DNA of 6,424 nucleotides from an uncultured Lachnospiraceae bacterium (GCA_910583815.1 CAJTZB010000143.1:1-6424); one strand, 5' to 3'; positions 1 through 6,372 are shown, counted from the first letter of the stretch. The notes: generated by a model from the letters alone, not told the origin. Numbers and translations: made by a program.

Positions 1-1486
1 CAGAAAACGGCATGCCTTTCCCCACTGCCTCGCGCCGGATGGCATTGACTGCCTGAATTTCTTTCATGCGTTTTCCGCTCAGGCTATAACGGTACATTGC
101 AAACTGAGTAATCAGCCATGCAAGAATCGGCAAAATACAAAACAGCAGAATTACAATCCATTTCATCCCATCTATATAAGGTGTATCTGTATCCGGAAGC
201 GTCTCAATTCCAATCATCAGGACTGCCGCACCTACAATTGTAGAGCCAAGGGAAGATACCATCTTATCTACAAGGCTAAACAATGTTCCCATAATTCCGG
301 GTACATATCTGCCGCTGCGGAACGTCTCATAATCCGTACAGTCTGCAATCATCGGAATCGGCATGTCCGCCACAGAAAAGTAGGAGCCATAGCCTGCTAT
401 ATAACACAGGACATAAGCAATGGTATACAAATTCAGTGTCCCGAACGACAGCTGTGTCGCCGGATTCCCAGGCTGCCAGAATGCAAGCAGGATAACTACG
501 CCGGTATAGCACAGTGCCGCAATTCTTGTATAAAGCGCCATCGCCGCCTTCTGCCCTCTTTTCTGCGCCGTCCTTACGCTGAACATAAAAAAAGGCACGG
601 CACCAACATAACACAAAATGTAAAGCGGAAGATACAGCCCTTCATAATTTCCCATCATAGATGCATACAGCATACAGGCGACGCTTGCATTGCTTGCAAT
701 AGAAAATGCAAGCTTTGTGCTTCCTCCTGCCAACATCAGCATCCGAAGTTCCTTATTGCCCTTTAGAATGTCAACATACTCTTTCAGCTTCACTTTTTCC
801 TTCTTCTCACTTGCAATTCCGTAAAATTCCGGACGGTCCTTTTCCCAGATACCAATCACCGCCAACAATGTCAGAACCGCTGAAAGCACAATGGAAAGCG
901 GAACAATAAAGTCAAAAAATGCTTCTGACCCATATCCGACTTTTCCTCCTATTAAAGTTGCTACAATTTGAATAAAGCTCATTCCGACCAAGGAGGAAAT
1001 CGTATTGAATATTGTAAACAGCGGCCGCTGCTTTGGGTCGTTTGTCAGGCAGCTCTGTCCGGAACGAGTGCAGGCCGTCTGAAATGTATATCCGATAACA
1101 TACAACATATATAAAATAACAAATCCAGTGTATCTAAGCCACTGCATTGTTTCCGGAATATATCTTGTCCCAAAATAGAGCAATAATGCCGAAACTGCCA
1201 TAATCACATTTCCAAGTACGATGTAAGGGCGGAATTTTCCAAATCTCCCCTGTGTCTTATCAATCAGAAGTCCAATAATCGGGTCTGTCACCGCATCAAA
1301 CACACGCATGACCGTTACCATTGTTGTCGCAAACATCAATGTTAGACCAAGCACACCGTTGGCATGATATGCAATATAATTCATTGTAAGCATAAAGTAA
1401 ACATTCGTTGCACCATTGTTAAACGGAAACAGCGCAATCTGATATAATTTTGCCCGATTGACAGACTGTATATTTTCTTCCTTCAT
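1..1486 (-). CDS. GPH-family (MFS) glycoside/cation symporter, C-terminus cut by window edge
   Basis: Predicted inner-membrane secondary transporter of the glycoside-pentoside-hexuronide:cation symporter family, which imports sugars or glucuronides with a cation. The frame is open for 495 codons from an ATG at 1486 to the left edge, with no stop. Family length is about 450-510 residues, so only a short tail should be missing. Visible signatures are DAVTDP at residues 64-69 followed by G72 and D76, then GRFGKFRPY at 80-88 (the loop 2-3 motif), and ADCTDYETFRSGRY at 381-394, the equivalent motif in the second half. Many hydrophobic stretches (for example 91-105, 120-135, 193-213, 283-303, 318-336, 352-370, 412-427, 441-463) fit about 12 membrane segments. 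The start is supported by GGAGGG at 1491-1496, four bases upstream. It is the last gene of the uxu cluster seen here, so a glucuronide-type substrate is inferred from context; the family alone does not fix the substrate. It resembles UidB in role. Confidence 0.9.
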   Translation of the reverse strand, partial: MKEENIQSVNRAKLYQIALFPFNNGATNVYFMLTMNYIAYHANGVLGLTLMFATTMVTVMRVFDAVTDPIIGLLIDKTQGRFGKFRPYIVLGNVIMAVSALLLYFGTRYIPETMQWLRYTGFVILYMLYVIGYTFQTACTRSGQSCLTNDPKQRPLFTIFNTISSLVGMSFIQIVATLIGGKVGYGSEAFFDFIVPLSIVLSAVLTLLAVIGIWEKDRPEFYGIASEKKEKVKLKEYVDILKGNKELRMLMLAGGSTKLAFSIASNASVACMLYASMMGNYEGLYLPLYILCYVGAVPFFMFSVRTAQKRGQKAAMALYTRIAALCYTGVVILLAFWQPGNPATQLSFGTLNLYTIAYVLCYIAGYGSYFSVADMPIPMIADCTDYETFRSGRYVPGIMGTLFSLVDKMVSSLGSTIVGAAVLMIGIETLPDTDTPYIDGMKWIVILLFCILPILAWLITQFAMYRYSLSGKRMKEIQAVNAIRREAVGKGMPFS

Positions 1487-1572
1487 ACGACCCTCCATCT
1501 CAGATACATCTTCTTTAGGAAAATGCGTCTGATTTTCTTTTCTGCCTCTTATTTTTCCTTTTTCGGGAAGAA

Positions 1573-1578
1573 ATTATA
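1573..1578 (-). promoter_or_regulatory. Possible -10 element of an internal promoter for the transporter gene
   Basis: The minus strand reads TATAAT here, preceded by TG one base upstream of the hexamer region, 87 bases ahead of the transporter start. No good -35 hexamer lies 16-18 bases upstream, so this is only a candidate. It gains weight because a terminator-like palindrome lies just upstream at 1623-1722, after which the transporter would need its own start signal. Confidence 0.25.
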
Positions 1579-1622
1579 CAGAACAAAGAATTCCATGAAG
1601 CGAAGTTCTCCTCCTGCGGAAT

Positions 1623-1722
1623 AAAAAAGGCTGCTGCAAAACGCAGCTTATATACGATATATGGGCACAATAATGTGTTTTAGACTCCATATTTTGTATA
1701 TAGCCGCTATTTTGCAACAGCC
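1623..1722 (-). terminator. Long imperfect palindrome ending in a T-run, terminator-like, possibly a dispersed repeat
   Basis: This lies 23 bases after the GH2 stop codon. On the minus strand the outer arms GGCTGTTGCAAAA (1710-1722) and TTTTGCAGCAGCC (1629-1641) pair with one mismatch. Inner arms around 1648-1663 and 1687-1702 (TATATACAAAATATGG against its near complement) pair with a few mismatches, and a small CACA/TGTG palindrome lies near the middle. The 3' arm runs directly into T6 (1623-1628). A compact alternative hairpin, GCTGC-GTTTT-GCAGC, lies at 1633-1647. Hairpin followed by a T-run only in the minus direction fits a Rho-independent terminator for the uxuA-uxuB-GH2 transcript. The ~94-bp bulky palindrome is larger than a normal terminator, so it may be a dispersed repeat doing the terminator's job. 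No flanking direct repeat was seen. Confidence 0.6.
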
Positions 1723-1745
1723 CCTTGAAACTATCCTCGCTGTCG

Positions 1746-3992
1746 TTATTTCTGTGGTTTCTGAATCAGATTCAGCTGTGCATTCAGTGCAAGCAGCTGC
1801 TCTTTAGAAACTTTTTTGCCTGCTGCGCCCATCAGCCCGATCATGCGAAGCACTGTAAAGCTTCCCATCATCTGCATCATCTTGCCCATATCTTCCGGCT
1901 TAAACGCCATCTGCATCCCTTCGTCAGAACCCATCATGGACTGTAAGATAGCATTGAAAAGCTGCCTTCCCTCTGGAACGGACATAATTTCTGCTATTGT
2001 ATCATTTAACGAGAAATGCCCTTCTGTTTCCGTAATGTCAAACCAGTTCAGCACGGCCCCTTTTTCCTTTAAACGATAGGCATCGTTAAATGCTTCTACC
2101 TTGCGGATGTGGCTCTCATCGCTGCATTCTCCTGCTACTGCCTTTAATACAGATTCTCCTTTGTTTGGTACATCAAAATAGAAGAAGTGGACATCGCTCG
2201 TTTTCCTGCCAATGCTCTCGCCGTTGACAAACAGCTCTACCTCCGGAAGATTCGAGTAAACTGTTACTTTCGTCACATCCTCTACGCGGTCTACATACCG
2301 TTTTCCGCAGATATGCACAAATGGTTCATCCGACAGCCATGCTTTATATGCATAGAACGAATCTTTCTTGTATTTCCTGTCAAATGTCATAAGCCCCTTG
2401 TGGTTCTGCCCGTTTTCTCCGCCCTCATTTCTTGCATCTGCACCAAAATCAAACATGTTCCACACATGGGTGGACCAAATATACGGTCTTGTAAACAGCT
2501 GCTTAATCAGCTCTTCATGGTAATGCGCCTGATATTCCTCTGTATAGTCACCCTGCTTCGGGTCAGAAGTATGCCAGTTGAGCGCCTCGCATCCATACTC
2601 GCTGAGACCAATCGGAATGTTTGGATGTACTTCATGGAAATGGTCAAGCCACGGCCCATTCATTGAAGTGTCACCACCATACCATCCAAAATAATGATTA
2701 TAGGAAATGACATCCGGAATCTGAATATATGGGTCATTGATGTCGCACATGGAAACAACGGCTATCGTTGTCAGTCTTGTCTTGTCCATCTCATGTACCA
2801 TATCATTTAAAATCCTATGGTTTTCCAGCAAGTCCTCACTAGAAGCACCTGTCATCGTAATTTCATTGGACAGTCCCCATACAACGATACTTGGGTGGTT
2901 ATAGTTCTGTACAACCAATTCCCTCATCTGGGAAATCGTATTCTCTCGTCCGTTCGGCATATGATTGGAGATATATGGTATCTCTGCCCAGACTACCATG
3001 CCTCTCTCATCACAAAGGTCATAAAAATATTGATCATGCTGATAATGTGCCAGACGGATTGTATTGGCTCCCATTTCACAGATATAGTCAATATCCTCTC
3101 TGTGATGCTCCGGAAGCAGCGCATTGCCAACCCCCCATCTGTCCTGATGGCGCGACACGCCGTGCAATGGATAGCTCTCTCCATTTAAGAAAAATCCATG
3201 TTCCGCATCAATACGGAATGTCCGGCAGCCAAATCTTGTGCTGACCGAATCCAATACCTGTCCATTCTCTGACAGACATGCTTCTGCTGTATAAAGATAT
3301 GGGTCTTTACGCCCATTCCATAAATGAACGTCCTGAATTTCGAGTATTGCCTTTGTTTCATTGGTGTCTTTCAGCTCTGCAACCAGATTGCCTTCCTGGT
3401 CTTTTATCAGATAACTCAGGGTCTGTCCCTCTTTTTTGTTGGTTAAGTAAACTTGAATCTCTGCTTTTGCTTTTGTTCCACATACTTCCGGAGTAACGCT
3501 GATACCAGGGCCTCCGCAATAGTCCAAATCAAAATGAGAGTCCGGAACTGCAATAATATTTACATTGCGGTACAGACCGCCATAAAACGTAAAATCAGCA
3601 TTCTGCGGATATACCCTGTCATTGCTCTTGTTGTCTACCGCTACAACAATCAGGTTCTTTTCTTCCATTGCATCTGTCATATTGACACGCCATGTCGAGT
3701 AACCGCCGTCATGGTGGGCCAGCTTTTTGCCGTTTACATAGACATCAGCAGAGGAGTTCGCACCTTGAAACTCAAGGTAATACTGTGCATTCTCCGGAAG
3801 CTCTATTTTTTCTACTTCCTTTGCATAGTAACATGTCCCACGATAAAAATCGTTGCCACCGTCCTGTCCGTCAATCGCATTCCAAGTGTGCGGAAGGTTG
3901 ACAAAGTACCATGTTTCAGGAATGTTCTGCGGAATAGCCTGTTCACCTTTTGCAAACGCCCATTTTGTGTTGAAGCCATAAACTTCTCTCAT
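1746..3992 (-). CDS. Glycoside hydrolase family 2 enzyme (beta-glucuronidase or beta-galactosidase type)
   Basis: 748-residue retaining glycosidase with no signal peptide, so cytoplasmic. Domain order: N-terminal jelly-roll sugar-binding domain (about 1-165; LPHTWNAID near 33-41 and YGGLYR at 137-142 are typical), Ig-like domain (about 170-262), TIM barrel (about 265-555), a second Ig-like domain (about 570-635), and a methionine-rich C-terminal extension (about 645-748). The barrel carries HGVSRHQD (277-284), the acid/base Glu377 in WGLSNE, and the nucleophile Glu465 in GLSEYG. N530-H531-K532 forms an NxK signature, which contacts the carboxylate in true glucuronidases. However, the surrounding DYTEEYQ and KGLMTFDRK segments look like the Firmicutes beta-galactosidase lineage, where a similar triplet also occurs. 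Placement after uxuA and uxuB and before a GPH symporter favours a uronide substrate by context only. The start has AGGAGG at 4001-4006, eight bases upstream. A structured repeat separates it from uxuB. Confidence 0.93.
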   Translation of the reverse strand: MREVYGFNTKWAFAKGEQAIPQNIPETWYFVNLPHTWNAIDGQDGGNDFYRGTCYYAKEVEKIELPENAQYYLEFQGANSSADVYVNGKKLAHHDGGYSTWRVNMTDAMEEKNLIVVAVDNKSNDRVYPQNADFTFYGGLYRNVNIIAVPDSHFDLDYCGGPGISVTPEVCGTKAKAEIQVYLTNKKEGQTLSYLIKDQEGNLVAELKDTNETKAILEIQDVHLWNGRKDPYLYTAEACLSENGQVLDSVSTRFGCRTFRIDAEHGFFLNGESYPLHGVSRHQDRWGVGNALLPEHHREDIDYICEMGANTIRLAHYQHDQYFYDLCDERGMVVWAEIPYISNHMPNGRENTISQMRELVVQNYNHPSIVVWGLSNEITMTGASSEDLLENHRILNDMVHEMDKTRLTTIAVVSMCDINDPYIQIPDVISYNHYFGWYGGDTSMNGPWLDHFHEVHPNIPIGLSEYGCEALNWHTSDPKQGDYTEEYQAHYHEELIKQLFTRPYIWSTHVWNMFDFGADARNEGGENGQNHKGLMTFDRKYKKDSFYAYKAWLSDEPFVHICGKRYVDRVEDVTKVTVYSNLPEVELFVNGESIGRKTSDVHFFYFDVPNKGESVLKAVAGECSDESHIRKVEAFNDAYRLKEKGAVLNWFDITETEGHFSLNDTIAEIMSVPEGRQLFNAILQSMMGSDEGMQMAFKPEDMGKMMQMMGSFTVLRMIGLMGAAGKKVSKEQLLALNAQLNLIQKPQK

Positions 3993-4007
3993 TTACTTAT
4001 CCTCCTA

Positions 4008-4122
4008 TTTTTAGTTCCGTAACTGCCCTTCCGGCACACATCAGCCTAGAGCTTGGTTTCTGGCCGCTTACCACCCAGAAACCAAGCTGTGCGCCATCCG
4101 GGCAGTTACTGTTTTTTAGTTC
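4008..4122 (-). repeat. 95-bp inverted-repeat element flanked by 10-bp direct repeats (MITE-like or structured intercistronic RNA)
   Basis: The uxuB-GH2 gap contains perfect 10-bp outer arms (4019-4028 and 4100-4109, GTAACTGCCC and its complement) and perfect 14-bp inner arms (4050-4063 and 4075-4088) around an 11-base loop. A middle 7-bp stem (4033-4039 with 4089-4095) is complete only in the minus-strand RNA, through one G-U pair. The 4x4 internal loop (4029-4032/4096-4099) is purine-rich in that RNA (GGAU opposite GGAA), and there is a 10-base bulge at 4040-4049. Just outside lie identical 10-bp direct repeats, TTTTTAGTTC on the plus strand, at 4008-4017 and 4113-4122. They look like a target-site duplication around a small non-coding element. 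No T-run follows the stem in the minus direction, so it is not an operon terminator. It may affect stability or processing of the polycistronic mRNA. Confidence 0.75.
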
Positions 4123-4141
4123 TGTGCTGATTTCTTTGTGC

Positions 4142-4987
4142 TTACACGCCTGAATATGCTGCGAAGCCTCCGTCAATCGGAATGCAGCAGCCATTTACGA
4201 AGCCGCTCGCCTCTTCGCATGCAAGGAACAGGATAGAGCCGATGAGCTCTTCTACTTCTCCAAAGCGTCCCATTGGAGTTCCTGCTAAAATTTTTCCGGT
4301 TCTTGCCGTCGGCGTGCCATCTTCATTGAAGAGCAGCTTTGCATTCTGCTGTGTAGAGAAAAATCCTGGTGCAATTGCATTGCACCGAATGCCGACTTTG
4401 GAAAAATGGACAGCAAGCCATTCCGTGAAGTTTGTAACCGCGGCTTTTGCCCCGGAGTAAGCAGGAATCTTTGTAAGAGGGGTGTACGCATTCATGGAGG
4501 AAATATTGATGATGCTTGCTCCCTTCTTTCCTATCATATCTTTTGCAAATACCTGCGTCGGAATCAAGGTTCCCATAAAGTTTAAGGAAAACACAAAGGA
4601 CACTCCGTTCGGGTCAAGGTCAAAAAACGTCTTCATATTTCCGACGTCTTCCGGCTGGAAGTACTCATCATCTGTCGTTGCCTTCGGATTGTTGCCGCCT
4701 GCACCATTGATTAAAATATCGCAGGTTCCAAGCTCACTTACAATTAAATCATGCGCCGCCTGTACGCTTTCTGTCTCCAGAACATTGCAGCGGTATCCTC
4801 TTGCGGTAAATCCAAGCTTTTCAATTTCCTCTGCCTTTGCTTTTGCAGCTTCTTCATTTAAATCCAGAAGAGCAACCTTTGCGCCGGTCATTGCCACTGC
4901 CTCCGCAATCACGGAGCAGATAATGCCGCCTGCGCCGGTCACTACAACTACTTTGTCTTTTAAATCAATCTGAAAAGGTAATTTCAT
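4142..4987 (-). CDS. uxuB: D-mannonate oxidoreductase (fructuronate reductase), SDR type
   Basis: Predicted 281-residue cytoplasmic short-chain dehydrogenase interconverting D-fructuronate and D-mannonate, the step before UxuA. Numbering from MKLPFQ: the cofactor loop TGAGGIIC is at 17-24, Asp42 ends beta-2 (suggesting NAD(H) preference), NGAGGNNP is at 94-101, the catalytic Ser is at 163/164 in ISSMNAY, and Tyr177 and Lys181 form YSGAK. PGFF lies at 207-210 and the tail IDGGFAAYSGV is typical of the mannonate-reductase SDR group (as in Bacillus UxuB, formerly YjmF), unlike the unrelated long-chain UxuB of E. coli. Start choice: an ATG at 4999 has only one base after the GGAG, and an extension from a TTG at 5062 has no site and an un-SDR-like leader, so 4987 is preferred although its 13-base spacing is long. 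It lies 83 bases after uxuA, without an evident promoter between them. Confidence 0.92.
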   Translation of the reverse strand: MKLPFQIDLKDKVVVVTGAGGIICSVIAEAVAMTGAKVALLDLNEEAAKAKAEEIEKLGFTARGYRCNVLETESVQAAHDLIVSELGTCDILINGAGGNNPKATTDDEYFQPEDVGNMKTFFDLDPNGVSFVFSLNFMGTLIPTQVFAKDMIGKKGASIINISSMNAYTPLTKIPAYSGAKAAVTNFTEWLAVHFSKVGIRCNAIAPGFFSTQQNAKLLFNEDGTPTARTGKILAGTPMGRFGEVEELIGSILFLACEEASGFVNGCCIPIDGGFAAYSGV

Positions 4988-5000
4988 ATTTATATTCATG

Positions 5001-5007
5001 CTCCTTT
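5001..5007 (-). promoter_or_regulatory. Ribosome binding site of uxuB (ambiguous start)
   Basis: The minus strand reads AAAGGAG. It ends one base before the ATG at 4999 and 13 bases before the in-frame ATG at 4987. Neither spacing is ideal. The downstream ATG gives the protein length and N-terminus expected for the family. Confidence 0.6.
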
Positions 5008-5070
5008 CAAAATTTGGTACATAAATCCCGGCTGGTAAAGCAAACTCTTTTCGACCGCCCAAACAGCCGA

Positions 5071-6123
5071 TTACTTCTGTGCCGACTTATGCACTGCTTC
5101 CCACAATCCGTTGATATAAGTTGCTCCAAGCGCCCTGTCATACAGCCCATAGCCTGCCCTTCCGGTCTCACCCCAAATCATACGTCCGTGGTCCGGCCTG
5201 ATATAGCCGGTAAAGCCGTTGTCATGCAGCGCCTTGACAATCGCATACATATCCAAGGAGCCGCAGCTTGACAGATGCGCCCTTTCTTCAAAACCGTTTT
5301 CCAGCACTGCAACATTCCGCAAATGTGCAAAATGGACTCTTCCCATAGCCGTATATTTGGCCGCCATCTCAACGACATCATTCTTATTTGAGCAGCCAAG
5401 AGAACCGGTGCACAATGTAATGCCATTGTGCGGATCATCCACAAGTTTTAAGAAACGGTCTATGTTCGCTTCACATGTAATAATCCTCGGAAGCCCGAAA
5501 ATACTCCAACAAGGGTCGTCCTCATGGATTGCCATATTGACTCCGTACTCTGCTGCAACCGGGATGACCTTCTGTAAAAAATACTGCAGGTTGTTCCAGA
5601 GGTCGTCCTCCGTCATTGCATTGTACTCTGCAACCACGTTCTTTAACTCTTCTCTTGTATAACTGGAATCCCATCCAGGAAGCGTAAGGTCACTGTCGCT
5701 CTGCAGCGGATTCACCGCATCCACCTGTTCCTGATAGTAAACAAGGGAAGTGGAGCCATCCGGCAATATATGGTCAAGCTGGGTTCTTGTCCAGTCAAAC
5801 ACCGGCATGAAATTATAGCAGATGCACTGAATCCCTGCCTCTGCAACGCGGCGGATATTCTCGCAATAATTTTCAATATATCTGTCGCGGCCCTGCTTGC
5901 CAAGCTTGATGTCCTCATGTACTGGAATGCTTTCAATAACTTCAAAATGCAGCCCCTTCTCTTCTACAAGCTGCTTTAGCCTTTGAATGCTTTCTTTGCT
6001 CCACACTTCTCCAACCGGCACGTCATATACTGCGGTTACAATAGAGTGCATTCCCGGAATCTGACGAATATTGTCTAGTGTCACCTTATCGTCCTCTCCA
6101 TACCAGCGAAATGATAATTTCAT
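5071..6123 (-). CDS. uxuA: Mannonate dehydratase
   Basis: 350-residue cytoplasmic TIM-barrel enzyme that dehydrates D-mannonate to 2-dehydro-3-deoxy-D-gluconate in the Ashwell hexuronate pathway. The N-terminus MKLSFRWYG with GEDDKVTL is typical of the family, and the length matches the Firmicutes form (about 350-360). The four expected metal ligands are present in order: His200 in MAIHEDDP, Cys238 in LCTGSLG, His267 in HFAHLRN and Asp311 in RPDHGR. The loop containing YNFMPVFDWTRT (103-114) is also characteristic. The chosen ATG at 6123 has GGAGAG upstream with usual spacing; an in-frame extension to 6174 would add 17 non-family residues overlapping the 5' leader. It is the promoter-proximal gene of the cluster, 62 bases or so from the predicted transcription start, and should be controlled by the GntR-type operator in that promoter. 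Confidence 0.96.
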   Translation of the reverse strand: MKLSFRWYGEDDKVTLDNIRQIPGMHSIVTAVYDVPVGEVWSKESIQRLKQLVEEKGLHFEVIESIPVHEDIKLGKQGRDRYIENYCENIRRVAEAGIQCICYNFMPVFDWTRTQLDHILPDGSTSLVYYQEQVDAVNPLQSDSDLTLPGWDSSYTREELKNVVAEYNAMTEDDLWNNLQYFLQKVIPVAAEYGVNMAIHEDDPCWSIFGLPRIITCEANIDRFLKLVDDPHNGITLCTGSLGCSNKNDVVEMAAKYTAMGRVHFAHLRNVAVLENGFEERAHLSSCGSLDMYAIVKALHDNGFTGYIRPDHGRMIWGETGRAGYGLYDRALGATYINGLWEAVHKSAQK

Positions 6124-6144
6124 GGCACATCTCTCCATTATCTT

Positions 6145-6200
6145 TGATATAGTGTCCCTACACCCACACTGCAAAACTTTTCCACACTTGTACTATATCA
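6145..6200. repeat. 9-bp inverted repeat spanning the uxu -10 region and leader
   Basis: TGATATAGT at 6145-6153 and ACTATATCA at 6192-6200 are perfect inverted copies separated by 38 bases. The right copy contains the predicted -10 hexamer of the uxuA promoter and the left copy lies in the transcribed leader. The bulk of the right arm is upstream of the predicted RNA start, so any role would be at DNA level; it may be chance in AT-rich sequence. Confidence 0.4.
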
Positions 6201-6220
6201 TTCTTGTATACAAGCGTCAA
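6192..6220 (-). promoter_or_regulatory. Promoter of the uxuA-uxuB-GH2 cluster
   Basis: The minus strand has -35 TTGACG (6215-6220), a 17-base spacer and -10 TATAGT (6192-6197), close to the housekeeping sigma consensus. Transcription should start near 6185, giving a leader of roughly 60 bases before uxuA. The spacer contains the perfect operator palindrome, so a bound repressor would block RNA polymerase directly. Confidence 0.82.
6203..6214. promoter_or_regulatory. GntR-type operator O1 in the uxu promoter spacer
   Basis: CTTGTATACAAG is a perfect 12-bp palindrome located entirely between the -35 and -10 hexamers. The same core occurs in the operator of the Bacillus subtilis gluconate repressor GntR, the namesake of the family; uronate operons in Firmicutes are commonly controlled by related FadR-subfamily regulators. 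A repressor released by a uronate-pathway intermediate is the likely partner, but no regulator gene is in the window. Confidence 0.75.
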
Positions 6221-6320
6221 CATTCCTTCGACATTTCTCTTTTTTGCACAATTATCTCTCTTCTTTTTGTGCATAATATACATATATACTCTTGTTCTCT
6301 CTATGTTTTTTATGCAGTGT

Positions 6321-6332
6321 CTTGAATACAAG
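6321..6332. promoter_or_regulatory. GntR-type operator O2 next to the divergent promoter
   Basis: CTTGAATACAAG differs from operator O1 by one base. Its centre is 118 bp from that of O1. It ends two bases before the -35 hexamer of the plus-strand promoter. It could let the same regulator act on both directions, or support a DNA loop with O1. Confidence 0.6.
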
Positions 6333-6334
6333 GA

Positions 6335-6363
6335 TTGACCTAAACTGCATTTTACGCTATAAT
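6335..6363 (+). promoter_or_regulatory. Divergent promoter for a gene beyond the right edge
   Basis: The plus strand reads -35 TTGACC (6335-6340), a 17-base spacer and -10 TATAAT (6358-6363), a near-consensus promoter with a start near 6370. No start codon with a ribosome site follows before the window ends, so the gene lies outside. Its regulator-type operator and divergent layout suggest either the cluster's own GntR-family regulator or further uronate genes. Confidence 0.75.
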
Positions 6364-6372
6364 TGCAGTATA

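Noticed and set aside
3453..4022. 189-codon plus-strand open frame opposite the GH2 N-terminal region
   Set aside because: It lies antisense to a confidently identified GH2 gene and its translation shows no coherent domain; it is a frame shadow.
4100..4117. Rho-independent terminator on the plus strand (stem followed by T6)
   Set aside because: No plus-strand gene lies upstream to be terminated; the T-run is part of the flanking direct repeat.
4482..4973. 163-codon plus-strand open frame opposite uxuB
   Set aside because: It is antisense to conserved SDR motifs and lacks a credible ribosome site or recognisable protein features.
4988..5062. 25-codon N-terminal extension of uxuB from a TTG codon
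   Set aside because: No ribosome site precedes it, it spans the real ribosome site at 5001-5007, and SDR proteins of this group start just before the first beta strand.
6124..6174. 17-codon N-terminal extension of uxuA
   Set aside because: The GGAGAG site and the family N-terminus (MKLSFRWYG) both support the ATG at 6123; the extension covers the leader sequence.
6160..6185. Catabolite control (cre-like) site around AAAACTTTT in the uxuA leader
   Set aside because: It is roughly palindromic but lacks the central CG and the flanking bases of the CcpA consensus.
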